From positions 109,249-173,248 of the forward strand of contig NZ_BOQP01000036.1 of the NCBI RefSeq assembly GCF_018332715.1: DNA of 64,000 nucleotides. The letters are read 5' to 3'. This document shows, piece after piece, positions 24,722-33,287 of this stretch. This DNA is from Winogradskya consettensis. GTDB taxonomy: Bacteria > Actinomycetota > Actinomycetes > Mycobacteriales > Micromonosporaceae. Within the stretch, counting starts at the first letter, position 1. Every line of letters starts with the position of its first letter. The translations under genes and the position numbers were made by a program. The notes under the pieces were generated by a model. It did no database searches. It was not told where the DNA came from and saw only the letters and a program-made list of their open reading frames with translations.

Positions 24722-26458
24722 ATGACCAGCGTCGTGCCCAAGCCCATCGTCACGCGGCCTGACCCCTTGAGACGACAGGTACGAGGATCAGCGCTCGCCC
24801 GCGTGCTGCGCACCACTGATGCCAAGCAGATCGGCATCATGTACATGGTCACCGCGTTCGTGTTCTTCATGCTCGGCGGGCTGATGGCACTGCTCATGCG
24901 GGCGGAGCTGGCCCGGCCCGGTCTGCAGTTCCTCTCCCCCGAGCAGTACAACCAGCTGTTCACGATGCACGGCACGATCATGCTGCTGTTCTTCGCGACG
25001 CCGATCGTGTTCGCGTTCGCCAACTTCGTGGTGCCGATCCAGATCGGGGCGCCGGATGTGGCGTTCCCGCGGCTCAACGCGTTCGCGTACTGGCTCTATC
25101 TGTTCGGCGGGCTCATCGCGATCAGCGGGTTCCTGACCCCGGGCGGAGCGGCGGACTTCGGCTGGACGGCGTACACCCCGCTCAGCGACGCCACCAACTC
25201 CCCCGGCCTCGGCGGCAACGCGTGGATCGTCGGGCTGGCCCTCTCCGGCGTCGGCACCATTCTCGGCGGCGTCAACATGATCACCACGATCATCACGCTG
25301 CGCGCCCCCGGCATGACGATGTTCCGGATGCCGATCATGGTGTGGAACACCCTGGTCACCAGCCTGCTCGTGGTGATCGTCTTCCCGTTCCTCGCCGCGG
25401 CGCTCTTCGCCCTCGCCGCCGACCGGATCCTCGGCGCCCACGTCTTCGAGCCCGCCACCAACGGCCCGATGATCTGGCAGCACCTGTTCTGGTTCTTCGG
25501 CCACCCCGAGGTCTACATCGTCGCGCTGCCGTTCTTCGGCATCATCACCGAGGTAATCCCGGTCTTCAGCCGCAAACCCGTCTTCGGCTACAAAGGACTC
25601 GTCAGCGCGACCCTGCTGATCGCGGTGCTGTCGTTCAGCGTGTGGGCACACCACATGTTCGCGACCGGCCAGGTGCTGCTGCCGTTCTTCAGCTTCCTGA
25701 GCTTCCTCATCGCGGTCCCGACCGGCATGAAATTCTTCGTGTGGATCGGCACGATGTGGCGCGGTCAGATCAGCTTCGAGACCCCGATGATGTTCGCGAT
25801 CGGCTTCATGATCACGTTCGTTCTCGGCGGACTGACCGGCGTCCTGCTGGCCGCCCCGCCCATCGACTTCCACGTGCACGACACCTATTTCGTCGTCGCG
25901 CACTTCCACTACGTACTCTTCGGCACCATCGTTTTCGCCGTGTTCTCCGGCATCTACTTCTGGTTCCCGAAAATGTTCGGCAGGATGCTCGACGACCGCC
26001 TCGGCAAAGTCCACTTCTGGTTGACGTTCCTCGGCTTCCACGCGACATTCCTGGTGCAGCACTGGCTCGGCGCGGAGGGCATGCCCCGCCGCTATGCCGA
26101 CTACCTGCCCGGCGACGGCTTCACCACGCTGAACACCATCTCGACCATCGGATCGTTCGTCCTGGGCGCCTCGACGCTACCGTTCCTCTACAACGTCTGG
26201 CGCTCCTACAAGGTCGGACAGCTCATCACCGTGAACGACCCGTGGGGGCACGGCAACTCCCTCGAATGGGCCACCTCCTGCCCGCCCCCGCTGCGCAATT
26301 TCGACAGCATGCCCCGCATCCGCTCGGAACGCCCGGCCTTCGACGCCCGCTTCCCGGAACTGGCCGCGGGCACTTCCGTGGCCGGCCCACCCGAAGGCGG
26401 CGCCCGCCCCCTCACCCACGAATCCGACAGCGGCGCGAGCTATCAGGAAGAACGCTGA
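24722..26458 (+). CDS. ctaD: Cytochrome c oxidase subunit I (aa3 type)
   Basis: This 578-residue protein of about 12 helices contains all the metal ligands: haem a His in QLFTMHGTIMLLFF, Cu_B His and cross-linked Tyr in FFGHPEVYIVALPFF, the Cu_B His pair in VWAHHMF, and haem a3/a ligands in VVAHFHYVLFG. Proton-channel residues (for example the N of FVVPIQIGAPDVAFPRLNA) are also present. It is the catalytic subunit of the terminal respiratory oxidase. The ATG at 24722 has a G-rich ribosome site. No ctaC, ctaE or qcr genes are nearby, so this may be a second copy. Its end overlaps the convergent TetR gene by 16 bases. Confidence 0.96.
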   Translation: MTSVVPKPIVTRPDPLRRQVRGSALARVLRTTDAKQIGIMYMVTAFVFFMLGGLMALLMRAELARPGLQFLSPEQYNQLFTMHGTIMLLFFATPIVFAFANFVVPIQIGAPDVAFPRLNAFAYWLYLFGGLIAISGFLTPGGAADFGWTAYTPLSDATNSPGLGGNAWIVGLALSGVGTILGGVNMITTIITLRAPGMTMFRMPIMVWNTLVTSLLVVIVFPFLAAALFALAADRILGAHVFEPATNGPMIWQHLFWFFGHPEVYIVALPFFGIITEVIPVFSRKPVFGYKGLVSATLLIAVLSFSVWAHHMFATGQVLLPFFSFLSFLIAVPTGMKFFVWIGTMWRGQISFETPMMFAIGFMITFVLGGLTGVLLAAPPIDFHVHDTYFVVAHFHYVLFGTIVFAVFSGIYFWFPKMFGRMLDDRLGKVHFWLTFLGFHATFLVQHWLGAEGMPRRYADYLPGDGFTTLNTISTIGSFVLGASTLPFLYNVWRSYKVGQLITVNDPWGHGNSLEWATSCPPPLRNFDSMPRIRSERPAFDARFPELAAGTSVAGPPEGGARPLTHESDSGASYQEER

Positions 26459-27039
26459 CTCTCCAGCGCGGGAATCAGCACACCGTCGATCATCGATTCG
26501 AAGAACGGCAATTCAACAGGCAACCGCATGAACAGCGCACGGTACGTCGCCATCGCCGGAATCAGCTGGGCCAGAGCTGCGACATCGGCTGACTTCGCGA
26601 ACTCGCCGCGGTCGACAGCGCGCTGGATGAGGTGCTGGTAGACGGCCACGGACGGCTCGACGATCGCCTGGCTGACGGCGGCGAACGCGTCCGGTGTCCG
26701 GCCCATCATCGCGGTGAGGCTGGAGAGAATGCGCATCCGCCGTTCGCCGCTGCCGAGCCAGTCCGGGTCGAGCATCGCGAGCAGATCGCCGCGCAGCGAA
26801 CCCGTGTCGGAAAACTCGCCGGACTCCGGACCCCCCTGGTCGGCGCAGGCGACCGCGGCCAGGATCAGCTCGTCCTTGCTGGTCCACCGCCGGTAGATCG
26901 TGCCGCGCCCGGCGCCCGCCCGCGCAGCCACCATCTCGATCGTCAGGTCGGCGTAGCTCGTCTCGGCCAGCACATCGAGCGTCGCCTGCAAGATGTCCGC
27001 GTCCCGCGAGTGGTCGCGCTTTCGTCCCGGGTTCACCAC
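26443..27039 (-). CDS. TetR family transcriptional regulator
   Basis: The 198-residue protein has the HTH near its N-terminus: DILQATLDVLAETSYADLTI, MVAARAGAGRGTIYRRWTSKDELI. The C-terminal helices (EFAKSADVAALAQLIPAMATYRALF) fit the TetR_C_11-type group. Two adjacent GTGs (27039, 27036) may start it. It is divergent from the SnoaL-like gene at 27114. The spacer has AGTTCCGGAACT and AGTTGCGGAACT palindromes, its probable operator. Confidence 0.88.
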   Translation of the reverse strand: MVNPGRKRDHSRDADILQATLDVLAETSYADLTIEMVAARAGAGRGTIYRRWTSKDELILAAVACADQGGPESGEFSDTGSLRGDLLAMLDPDWLGSGERRMRILSSLTAMMGRTPDAFAAVSQAIVEPSVAVYQHLIQRAVDRGEFAKSADVAALAQLIPAMATYRALFMRLPVELPFFESMIDGVLIPALESQRSS

Positions 27040-27057
27040 GCCTACATCGTACGCGTC

Positions 27058-27085
27058 AGTTCCGGAACTCGACAGTTGCGGAACT
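27058..27085. promoter_or_regulatory. Paired AGTT-N-CGGAACT operator-like palindromes
   Basis: AGTTCCGGAACT at 27058-27069 is a perfect 12-base palindrome. AGTTGCGGAACT at 27074-27085 differs at one position. The 16-base centre-to-centre spacing and the location between the divergent TetR and SnoaL-like genes indicate binding of two TetR dimers. Confidence 0.65.
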
Positions 27086-27113
27086 AATCAATACCGAATT
27101 ACAGTCGCTCACC

Positions 27114-27518
27114 ATGAACACACCTGCCGACGTGCTCCACCGGGTCGCCCGTGCCATGGACACCCGCGACTGGGACCTCCTCGAAGCTTGTTACGCCCCC
27201 GACGCCCAGGGCGACTACACCAACGCCGGCGCCGATGGCCGCGCTGCCATCGTCGCCTCGACCAGGGGTTTCCTCGAACCCCTCGACGCCACCCAGCACC
27301 TCCTGGGCAACGTCGAGGTGACCCTCGACGGCGACACCGCCACCACTCACGCCACGTTCATCGCCCAGCACGTACGCGCCGGAGGCCAGTTCCTGCTCGG
27401 CGGCAACTACGACGACACCCTGCGCCGCACCGCCGACGGCTGGCAGATCACCAACCGCCGGATCCGGGGTATCTGGAGCAACGGCGACCCCGCGGTCCTG
27501 ACCGTCCCGGTGGGCTAG
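27114..27518 (+). CDS. SnoaL/NTF2-like protein
   Basis: This 134-residue protein has the SnoaL_4 pattern: ADVLHRVARAMDTRDWDLLEACYAPDAQGDYTNAG is the helical start and first strand, GNVEVTLDGDTATTHATFIAQHV the central sheet, and DDTLRRTADGWQITNRRIRG the closing W-x-I-xx-R strands. Members are small cyclases or dehydratases, or simply ligand-binding proteins. It is probably repressed by the divergent TetR, so a small hydrophobic substrate is plausible. Its last four bases overlap the convergent NmrA-like gene. Confidence 0.82.
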   Translation: MNTPADVLHRVARAMDTRDWDLLEACYAPDAQGDYTNAGADGRAAIVASTRGFLEPLDATQHLLGNVEVTLDGDTATTHATFIAQHVRAGGQFLLGGNYDDTLRRTADGWQITNRRIRGIWSNGDPAVLTVPVG

Positions 27519-28339
27519 GCAGCTCCGAAGTCCGCGCGGTGGTCGCGCGCCCACTGCTCCAGGGTTCGGCTGCCCGTCCCGGGTCGCACCGGGTCGGGCA
27601 CATCAACCGTCTCCTGCCAGTACGTGAGCAGCATCGCGATGATGCTCTCGGGCAGGAACTGCGCCACGTCGGCCCGGAACTCGTCCGGGCTGATCTCCAC
27701 CAGGCGCAGGTCCCGGCCGATACCGGCACCGATCGCGGCGACCTGCTCGGTTTTCGTCAGCGACGCCGGACCTGTCAGCGGGTAGATCAGGCCGCGGTGA
27801 CCCTCCTCGGCGAGGGCCACCGCGGCGGCGTCCGCGATGTCCGCCTCGTGAATGGGTGGCTGTGCGGAGTGGACGTACGGAGCGCGGATCGGTGTTCCGG
27901 CCTTGATGGGCCAGGCCCACGAGAGCAGATTGTTGGCGAAGGTCCCCGGCCGCAGGATCGTCCAGTTGTCAGTGCGGGAGGTCACCGCCTGCTCGACCGC
28001 CCGATGATGGGCGTAGCTGACGGAAGCGACATCGCGGGGGAGCTCCCCCGCAGCGGCGAGCGACGAGAACACCACGAACCGCTCGACACCGGCCGCCACC
28101 GCCGCGGTGATCAGCTGCTCGACGCCGCACTCGAAGGGGAACACGAACATCCGGTCCACGCCCTCGAAAACTTCCGCCCCGAACTCAGGCGGGTCCGCGA
28201 ACACCACGTCGACCTCCGGCGGCAGCCCGGCCTGCTGCGGTTTGCGACTCGTTGCCCGTACCCGCTCGCCTTGATCCACAAGACGGGTAACAAGATGGCG
28301 GCCCACCGCACCGGTGGCACCCGTGATCAGAATCGTCAT
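27515..28339 (-). CDS. NmrA-like / atypical SDR NAD(P)-binding protein
   Basis: The 274-residue protein begins MTILITGATGAVGRHLVTRL, with the G-x-x-G-x-x-G loop of atypical SDRs. RATSRKPQQ follows as the cofactor-selecting strand (Arg suggests NADP). MFVFPF, VVFSSLAA, LRPGTFANN and YPLTGPASLT are hallmarks of the NmrA/azoreductase-like group. It may be a redox sensor or a quinone/isoflavone-type reductase. It overlaps the SnoaL-like gene tail to tail and is divergent from the phosphotransferase gene. Confidence 0.85.
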   Translation of the reverse strand: MTILITGATGAVGRHLVTRLVDQGERVRATSRKPQQAGLPPEVDVVFADPPEFGAEVFEGVDRMFVFPFECGVEQLITAAVAAGVERFVVFSSLAAAGELPRDVASVSYAHHRAVEQAVTSRTDNWTILRPGTFANNLLSWAWPIKAGTPIRAPYVHSAQPPIHEADIADAAAVALAEEGHRGLIYPLTGPASLTKTEQVAAIGAGIGRDLRLVEISPDEFRADVAQFLPESIIAMLLTYWQETVDVPDPVRPGTGSRTLEQWARDHRADFGAA

Positions 28340-28397
28340 GCCCGCTGACGCTAAAGTCCCATGCGGTCAGATCGTGACCGCTGGCACCATGAGGACC

Positions 28398-29168
28398 ATG
28401 GACGCAGAGGTACGGCTTGCCGGCGGCAACACCGGTGGCGCGGTCCGGATCGGCGACACCGTCCGCCGGACAGCCGGATCCTGGACGCCGTCGGTGCACG
28501 CGGTGCTGGATCACCTGACAGCCGCGGGCTTCAGCGGGGCACCCCGCGCGCTCGGCTTCGACGACCAGGGCCGGGAGATCCTGTCGTTCCTGCCCGGGAA
28601 CGTCGTCGGCGACGCACGACCGTGGCCGGGCTGGGTCCACAGTGACCAGGCGCTGCAGCAGGTCGCCGGATGGCTCCGCGACTTCCACCACGCCATCGCG
28701 ACCTTCACCCCGGCCGGCGACGCGACCTGGCGGGAAGGCGGCACCTGGGAACCCGGCCTGATCATCGGGCACAACGACGCCGCTCCGTACAACGCCGCCT
28801 GGTCCGACGGGCAATTGCTGGGCTTCTTCGACTGGGACTTCGCCGGACCGGTCACGCCCGAATGGGACCTCGCCTTCACCGCCTTCGCGTGGGTGCCCCT
28901 GCACGCTCGGCACGTGGTGGCAGCGGAGGGATTCACCGACTTCGCCGAGCGGCCCCGGAGACTAAAGCTCTTCCTCGACACGTACGGATGGGACGGGCCC
29001 CTCGAACCGTTCCTGGAGATCGTCCGCGACCGGGTGACCGCGTCCGCCCAGGGCATCCGCCGGGTTGCCGCGGCCGGCGATCCCGCGTTCCAGCACATGA
29101 TCGAGCAGGGCGTCGACGCCAACCTGGAGACAGCCGTGCGGGAGCTGGCCGAACTCCTGCCTCAGTAA
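28398..29168 (+). CDS. APH-family aminoglycoside/choline-kinase-like phosphotransferase
   Basis: The 256-residue protein has the APH kinase-fold end of catalysis: GLIIGHNDAAPYNAAW contains the H-x-D-x-x-x-x-N loop and LLGFFDWDFAGPVTPEWDLA the metal-binding D. The N-terminal lobe (RLAGGNTGGAVRIGDTVRR) is short for the family. It phosphorylates a small hydroxylated molecule with ATP. There is no evidence that it confers antibiotic resistance. The start may be ATG 28389 or 28398. Neither has a good ribosome site, so a leaderless start is possible. It overlaps the convergent EamA gene by 7 bases. Confidence 0.8.
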   Translation: MDAEVRLAGGNTGGAVRIGDTVRRTAGSWTPSVHAVLDHLTAAGFSGAPRALGFDDQGREILSFLPGNVVGDARPWPGWVHSDQALQQVAGWLRDFHHAIATFTPAGDATWREGGTWEPGLIIGHNDAAPYNAAWSDGQLLGFFDWDFAGPVTPEWDLAFTAFAWVPLHARHVVAAEGFTDFAERPRRLKLFLDTYGWDGPLEPFLEIVRDRVTASAQGIRRVAAAGDPAFQHMIEQGVDANLETAVRELAELLPQ

Positions 29169-30121
29169 CGGCCGCTCTCCGCGAGCACCGTCACCCGCTC
29201 GGGCCCGGCGAACTCGGCGAACGCCGCGCTTTCCGCATGCAGTGGGCTCCCTGCAATGGGCGCGGGGGTGCGGCGGAGCATGGGGAGGGAGGTCAGTGCC
29301 AGGCCCAAGAGGATCGCCAGGCCGCCTGCGATCTGGGGGCCGGCGAAAGCGTCACCGAAGGCAACCACGCCGAGCAGGAACCCGATCAGCGGTTCGAGGT
29401 TGAGGAACGCCCCCGCAGCCGCCGGCGACACCCGGGACTGGCCGTATGCGAAGAGCGTGAACGGCACGAGCGTACCCGCGAAAGCCAGCGTCACCATGGC
29501 AACGGCCGGCGTCACGTCCGGCATCGGCGGCAACCCGCTCGACAGCGCGGCCGGCAATCCCGCCGCGGCACCTGCAGCCAGCTGCACAGCGGTAACCGCT
29601 ACCGGATCGCGGCCGGAGAGCAGCCGGGGCTGGGCGATCACGAACAGGGCCGAGAGCAGCGCCGACCCGCCCACCATCGCATCGCCGGCCAGGGTCGCGT
29701 TGCCGCCACCGTGACTGGCGATGACGCCGATACCCAGCAATGACAGTGACAGGCCGACCCACGTTCCCAGGCCGGTCGCACCCCGGCCGGACACCAGACC
29801 GAGCACCGCCACGAGCACCGGGACAGCGCCGACGATCAGGGCCGCGTGGCTCACGCTGGTGTGGCCGATGCCGATGTTCTGCAGGACGAGCGCGGCTCCG
29901 TACCCGATGCCGCCCCAGGCGATCACCGAGGGGGAGATCGCCGCACGCAGGGAGCGCCGCGCCAGGATCGCGAGGGGTAGCGCCGCGAGGGTGAACCGGA
30001 AGACCGTCAGCCAGCCCGGGCCGACACCTGACAACGCCACCTTGGTCAGGGGGATGGTGGTGCCCCAGAGCAGGCCGGCGGTGACGAGGGCGAGCAGGGT
30101 GAGACGACGATCGGTACGCAT
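29162..30121 (-). CDS. EamA/DMT-family transporter
   Basis: The 319-residue protein has ten hydrophobic helices in two repeats of five. The first opens LTLLALVTAGLLWGTTIPLTKVAL (the EamA W-G pattern) and the second GDAMVGGSALLSALFVIAQPRLL. It is probably an efflux carrier for metabolites or amino acids. It is divergent from an Lrp/AsnC regulator at 30192, a common arrangement for amino-acid exporters, which suggests such a substrate. Two Ala/Pro-rich helices near residues 185-205 are longer than usual. Confidence 0.88.
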   Translation of the reverse strand: MRTDRRLTLLALVTAGLLWGTTIPLTKVALSGVGPGWLTVFRFTLAALPLAILARRSLRAAISPSVIAWGGIGYGAALVLQNIGIGHTSVSHAALIVGAVPVLVAVLGLVSGRGATGLGTWVGLSLSLLGIGVIASHGGGNATLAGDAMVGGSALLSALFVIAQPRLLSGRDPVAVTAVQLAAGAAAGLPAALSSGLPPMPDVTPAVAMVTLAFAGTLVPFTLFAYGQSRVSPAAAGAFLNLEPLIGFLLGVVAFGDAFAGPQIAGGLAILLGLALTSLPMLRRTPAPIAGSPLHAESAAFAEFAGPERVTVLAESGRY

Positions 30122-30181
30122 TCACCGAATACTCCACACGGGGAGGCAGAATTCGTCGACTGCGCCGTTAGACGAAACTAT

Positions 30182-30193
30182 ATTTGGCCAAAT
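30182..30193. promoter_or_regulatory. ATTTGGCCAAAT palindrome over the Lrp start codon
   Basis: This perfect 12-base palindrome in the EamA/Lrp divergent spacer has its last two bases as the first two of the lrp start codon. Lrp/AsnC proteins usually bind AT-rich palindromes at their own promoters, so autoregulation and control of the exporter are plausible. Confidence 0.5.
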
Positions 30194-30668
30194 GGCAGTC
30201 AGACTTGATGAAATCGACGTCCAGCTCCTCAACGAGCTGCAGCAGGACGCCGACCGTTCCAACCTCGAGCTGGCACGCATCATCGGCCTCTCCCCGGCCG
30301 CCACCCTCAACCGCGTCCGCCGCCTCAAGAAGTCCGGCGTGATCCGCACCATCAGCGCCCGCCTCGACCCGGGCCAGGCCGGTTTCCCGCTCCAGGTCTA
30401 CGTCTCCGCCACCCTCACCCGCCACGAACCCCGCGCCAGCCGCGTCTTCGAACAGGCGGTCCTGGCCATCCCCCAGGTCATCGCCGCCGACTGGGTCGCC
30501 GGCGAGATCGACGTGATGCTCCTGATCGTCGCCCGCGACGTCGCCGAGCTCCAGCACGTCCTCACCCAACTCTCCCTCAAGGGAGCCCAGCGCCTGACCA
30601 CTCTCCTGCGCCTCCAGGAGATCAAACCCACGTCCCCACTCCCCCTGACCAGCTCACCCGAAAACTGA
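30192..30668 (+). CDS. Lrp/AsnC family transcriptional regulator
   Basis: The 158-residue protein has the AsnC HTH (LDEIDVQLLNELQQDADRSN, ELARIIGLSPAATLNRVRRL) followed by the RAM/effector domain (GFPLQVYVSATLTRH, EVGDI-like AGEIDVMLLIVARD). Its ligand is probably an amino acid. The ATG at 30192 is the first codon of the family N-terminus. No ribosome site precedes it, so the mRNA may be leaderless. It is divergent from the EamA exporter, its likely target. A strong hairpin follows the stop. Confidence 0.9.
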   Translation: MAVRLDEIDVQLLNELQQDADRSNLELARIIGLSPAATLNRVRRLKKSGVIRTISARLDPGQAGFPLQVYVSATLTRHEPRASRVFEQAVLAIPQVIAADWVAGEIDVMLLIVARDVAELQHVLTQLSLKGAQRLTTLLRLQEIKPTSPLPLTSSPEN

Positions 30669-30671
30669 GAA

Positions 30672-30702
30672 CGGCCATCCGAGTCTCCCCCTCGGATGGC
30701 CG
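30672..30702. terminator. Bidirectional terminator hairpin
   Basis: CGGCCATCCGAG at 30672-30683 pairs perfectly with CTCGGATGGCCG at 30691-30702 around a 7-base loop. An outer CTGAG/CTCAG pair (30665/30707) extends it. It lies between the convergent lrp and S1 protease ends, without a T-run, as is usual in high-GC actinobacteria. Confidence 0.85.
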
Positions 30703-30725
30703 TGCCTCTCAGAGCCGGACGCGGG

Positions 30726-31787
30726 TCAGGCCAGGCTGAGGGTGGTGTAGGTGCTGAGGACCTCGTTGAGGGGCTGGAAGTAGGTGACACCGCCGCTGGT
30801 GCAGTCGCCGCTGCCGCCGGAGGTGAGGCCGAGGCCGATGGTGCCGGAGTAGAGGGAGCCGCCGCTGTCGCCGCCCTCGGCGCAGACGGTGGTGCGGATC
30901 AGGCCGGAGACGGTGCCTTCGGAGTAGGTGACGGAGGCGTTGACCGCGGTGACCGTGCCCGTGTGGACGCCGGTGGTGCTGCCGCTGCGGCTGACGGACT
31001 CGCCGACGTAGGCCGTGCCGACCGAGGAGATGGTCTGGCTGCCGTTGTAGGTGTAGACGCTGCCGGGGTGGGCGACCGTGGTGTTGGTGTAGCGGACGAT
31101 GCCGTAGTCGTTGCCGGGGAAGCTGGAGACGCTGTTCGTGCCGAGGACGGTGGTCTGCCCCGAGTTGCTGTACCAGGTGGAGGCGACCTGGGTGCAGTGA
31201 CCGGCGGTGACGAAGTAGGAGTAGCTGGCCGACTTGACGTTGAAGCCGAGCGAGCAGCGGTAGCCGCCGCCGTAGATGGCCTGGCCGCCCGCGATCCGCA
31301 GCGAGAACTCGGTCGAGGTGTGCTCGAGGCGGGCGGCGTCACCGGCGGCCTTGACGGCGGCTTCGACGGTGGCGAGCCTGGTGCCGGTGACCGTGGGGTC
31401 GACCGTGACGACGACCTGGTTGGTGGTGAGGTCGGTGGCCCAGGCGGTGCCCTTGATCTTCGACGTCGTGGCGATCTTGTCGGTGACCGCTTCGAGGGCG
31501 GCGGCGGAGAACTTGACCGTCCTGGCGACGCCACCGGCGGCGCGGACCTTGGCGGCCGCGGCGTCGGTCGTCACGGTGACGACCATGCGGCCGCTGCTGC
31601 TGTCCAGGTAGGAGCCGGCCGAGTCCGGACCGAGGTCGTCACTCAGCGCCACGGCCTTGGCGGCGTTGTCGGCCTTCAGCGCGGCGGGTGCCGCGACGGC
31701 GGCATTCGGCATGACGACTGCGCCGAGCAGCGCGAGGGGCGCGAAGACGGCGGCACTACGCCAGCGCGAGGAACTTGTGGATCCCAC
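30726..31787 (-). CDS. Secreted S1 (chymotrypsin-like) serine protease with prodomain
   Basis: The 353-residue preproenzyme starts at a GTG with GGGAGG upstream. A signal peptide (about 1-33, ending AAVAAPA) leads into an alpha-lytic-type prodomain (about 35-160), then the protease domain from about 165. The catalytic triad is His197 (VTAGHC), Asp227 (GNDYGI) and Ser308 (GGDSGG). Cysteines in YRCSLG, GHCTQ, VCAEGG and GDCTSGG fit the streptogrisin disulphides. The prodomain folds the enzyme and is cleaved after export. A hairpin terminator separates it from the convergent lrp. Confidence 0.94.
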   Translation of the reverse strand: MGSTSSSRWRSAAVFAPLALLGAVVMPNAAVAAPAALKADNAAKAVALSDDLGPDSAGSYLDSSSGRMVVTVTTDAAAAKVRAAGGVARTVKFSAAALEAVTDKIATTSKIKGTAWATDLTTNQVVVTVDPTVTGTRLATVEAAVKAAGDAARLEHTSTEFSLRIAGGQAIYGGGYRCSLGFNVKSASYSYFVTAGHCTQVASTWYSNSGQTTVLGTNSVSSFPGNDYGIVRYTNTTVAHPGSVYTYNGSQTISSVGTAYVGESVSRSGSTTGVHTGTVTAVNASVTYSEGTVSGLIRTTVCAEGGDSGGSLYSGTIGLGLTSGGSGDCTSGGVTYFQPLNEVLSTYTTLSLA

Positions 31788-31810
31788 GTGGAGCCTCCCA
31801 TGAAAAGACT

Positions 31811-31832
31811 GAGTAGTCCGATTGGTCTACTC
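31811..31832. promoter_or_regulatory. GAGTAG/CTACTC inverted repeat upstream of the protease gene
   Basis: GAGTAG (31811-31816) and CTACTC (31827-31832) form a perfect 6-base inverted repeat around 10 bases, 24 bases upstream of the protease GTG. It could be an operator or a 5' UTR stem-loop. The rest of the 211-base gap to 31998 is AT-richer than average and has no gene. Confidence 0.35.
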
Positions 31833-31998
31833 GGGCCGGACATGAGGAACGCTCCCATTCGCTTCAAGACGTTCACAAGGATCTATGCATTCAAAGCTCC
31901 CGCACAGGAAACTGAAAGAAAGCTGTGAGCTGCGGAAAGATCCAAAATCGAAGACATTCGATCTAAGTCATACCATCGGCGTACGCCGTGAGCAGGCC

Positions 31999-33156
31999 CT
32001 ACGGTCGCCAGCGCACCACGGCCGCGGTGGCGTCGTCTCTGAGCTCGCCGTTCTCGTAGGACACGATGGTGTGGATGAGACGCCGCATCAGCTCAGCGGC
32101 GGGCGTTTTCGCGCGCAGCTCACCGCGTACGAAATCGGTCAGTTGATCTAGTCCGAAGAGCTCGCCGTCAGCGGACCGCGCCTCGGTGATCCCGTCGGTG
32201 TAGAGAACGAGTGTGTCGCCCTCCTCGAGCATCACCTCGGTGATCCCGGGCGGCCGGTTGATCATGTGCCCCAGCCCGAGCGGCAGCGCGGTCGGCGTCG
32301 GCAGCGCCTCCTGCGGGACGTCGCCGCGCAGGTGCAACTCCGCAGGGTGACCGGCGGCGATTCGGCGATAGCAGCCCGTGGTCGTGTCCAGCTCGGCGAG
32401 GATCGCCGTCACGAACGCGCCCGGGTACTGCGCGCGGATCCACTTGTCGATCGAGCGGTACGTGTCAGCGAGATCAAGACCGGACCGCCGAGCATTACGG
32501 TACGTATTGAGCGTCAACGTTGTCAGCGCGCTCGCACTGATTCCGTGACCCACCGTGTCGAAGAGCGCCACATGGATGATGTCCCCGTTCGCCGCGTAGT
32601 CGAACGCGTCCCCGCCCACGTCGTAACAGGGCTCCAGCACGGCGGTGACCAGGGCATCGTTCGCGGCGAACGTCAACGGCGGCAGCTGGTTCCAGATGAT
32701 CTCCGCGGCGAGCTGCATGGGCATCCGCCGGCGGGTACGTTCCACCGCGTCGCCGTAGAAGCGGCGGCTGGCGATCAGCTCGGCCACCAGCGCGGCGATC
32801 ACGCGCAGGTCGCGGCGCAGGCGGTCGTCGGGCTCGGAGACCAGCCACACCTCGAGCACCCCGAGCCGCTCGGCGCCGTGCAACAACGGCAGATAGAGGC
32901 ATGACCCGTCCTGGGCGGGCTCCGCCGTACGGAAGGAATGCCCTGCCATGGTGTGGTCCACTTTGCGCGCCGCGTTGTCGGCGGGCGTGCCGTGCAGGGG
33001 CCAGAGCGAGATCTGCTCGTAGTCGATCATCAGCGCCACCACCCGCACGGCGCCGAGCAGCGGCGCCACGGCGGTCAGGGCCGGGGGCAGATCCTCCGGA
33101 CGACTGCGGTGGCGAAGATCCAGAAGTCGCCGCACCGCCTCCATCGAATCCACCAT
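31999..33156 (-). CDS. GAF-SpoIIE/PP2C-type serine phosphatase
   Basis: The 385-residue protein has a GAF-like N-terminal half (about 15-135, with SLWPLHGTPADNAARKVDHT and CLYLPLLHGAERLGVLEVWL). A SpoIIE phosphatase domain follows from about 160: YDVGGDAFDY supplies the first metal Asp, GHGISASALT and LVLYTDGITEARS the others, and DDATAAVVRWR the last. Such enzymes dephosphorylate anti-sigma antagonists in partner-switch cascades. No anti-sigma or STAS gene is nearby. The ATG at 33156 is used; 33144 is an alternative. Confidence 0.9.
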   Translation of the reverse strand: MVDSMEAVRRLLDLRHRSRPEDLPPALTAVAPLLGAVRVVALMIDYEQISLWPLHGTPADNAARKVDHTMAGHSFRTAEPAQDGSCLYLPLLHGAERLGVLEVWLVSEPDDRLRRDLRVIAALVAELIASRRFYGDAVERTRRRMPMQLAAEIIWNQLPPLTFAANDALVTAVLEPCYDVGGDAFDYAANGDIIHVALFDTVGHGISASALTTLTLNTYRNARRSGLDLADTYRSIDKWIRAQYPGAFVTAILAELDTTTGCYRRIAAGHPAELHLRGDVPQEALPTPTALPLGLGHMINRPPGITEVMLEEGDTLVLYTDGITEARSADGELFGLDQLTDFVRGELRAKTPAAELMRRLIHTIVSYENGELRDDATAAVVRWRP

Positions 33157-33287
33157 GCCGGGTTACATGCCCCCAACCCCCCGCGGCCCAACCCGAAACC
33201 GGCCAGCTTTCCCTTCCCGTCCCCGCTGCGTGGGTGGTACATCCTGGCCCCGGTGAGGTGGCGGCCGCGTGGATAGCGTGGTTCGCC

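Noticed and set aside
28398..29168. Aminoglycoside resistance gene call
   Set aside because: APH fold alone does not show antibiotic specificity; the substrate-binding region does not match any resistance enzyme I recognise.
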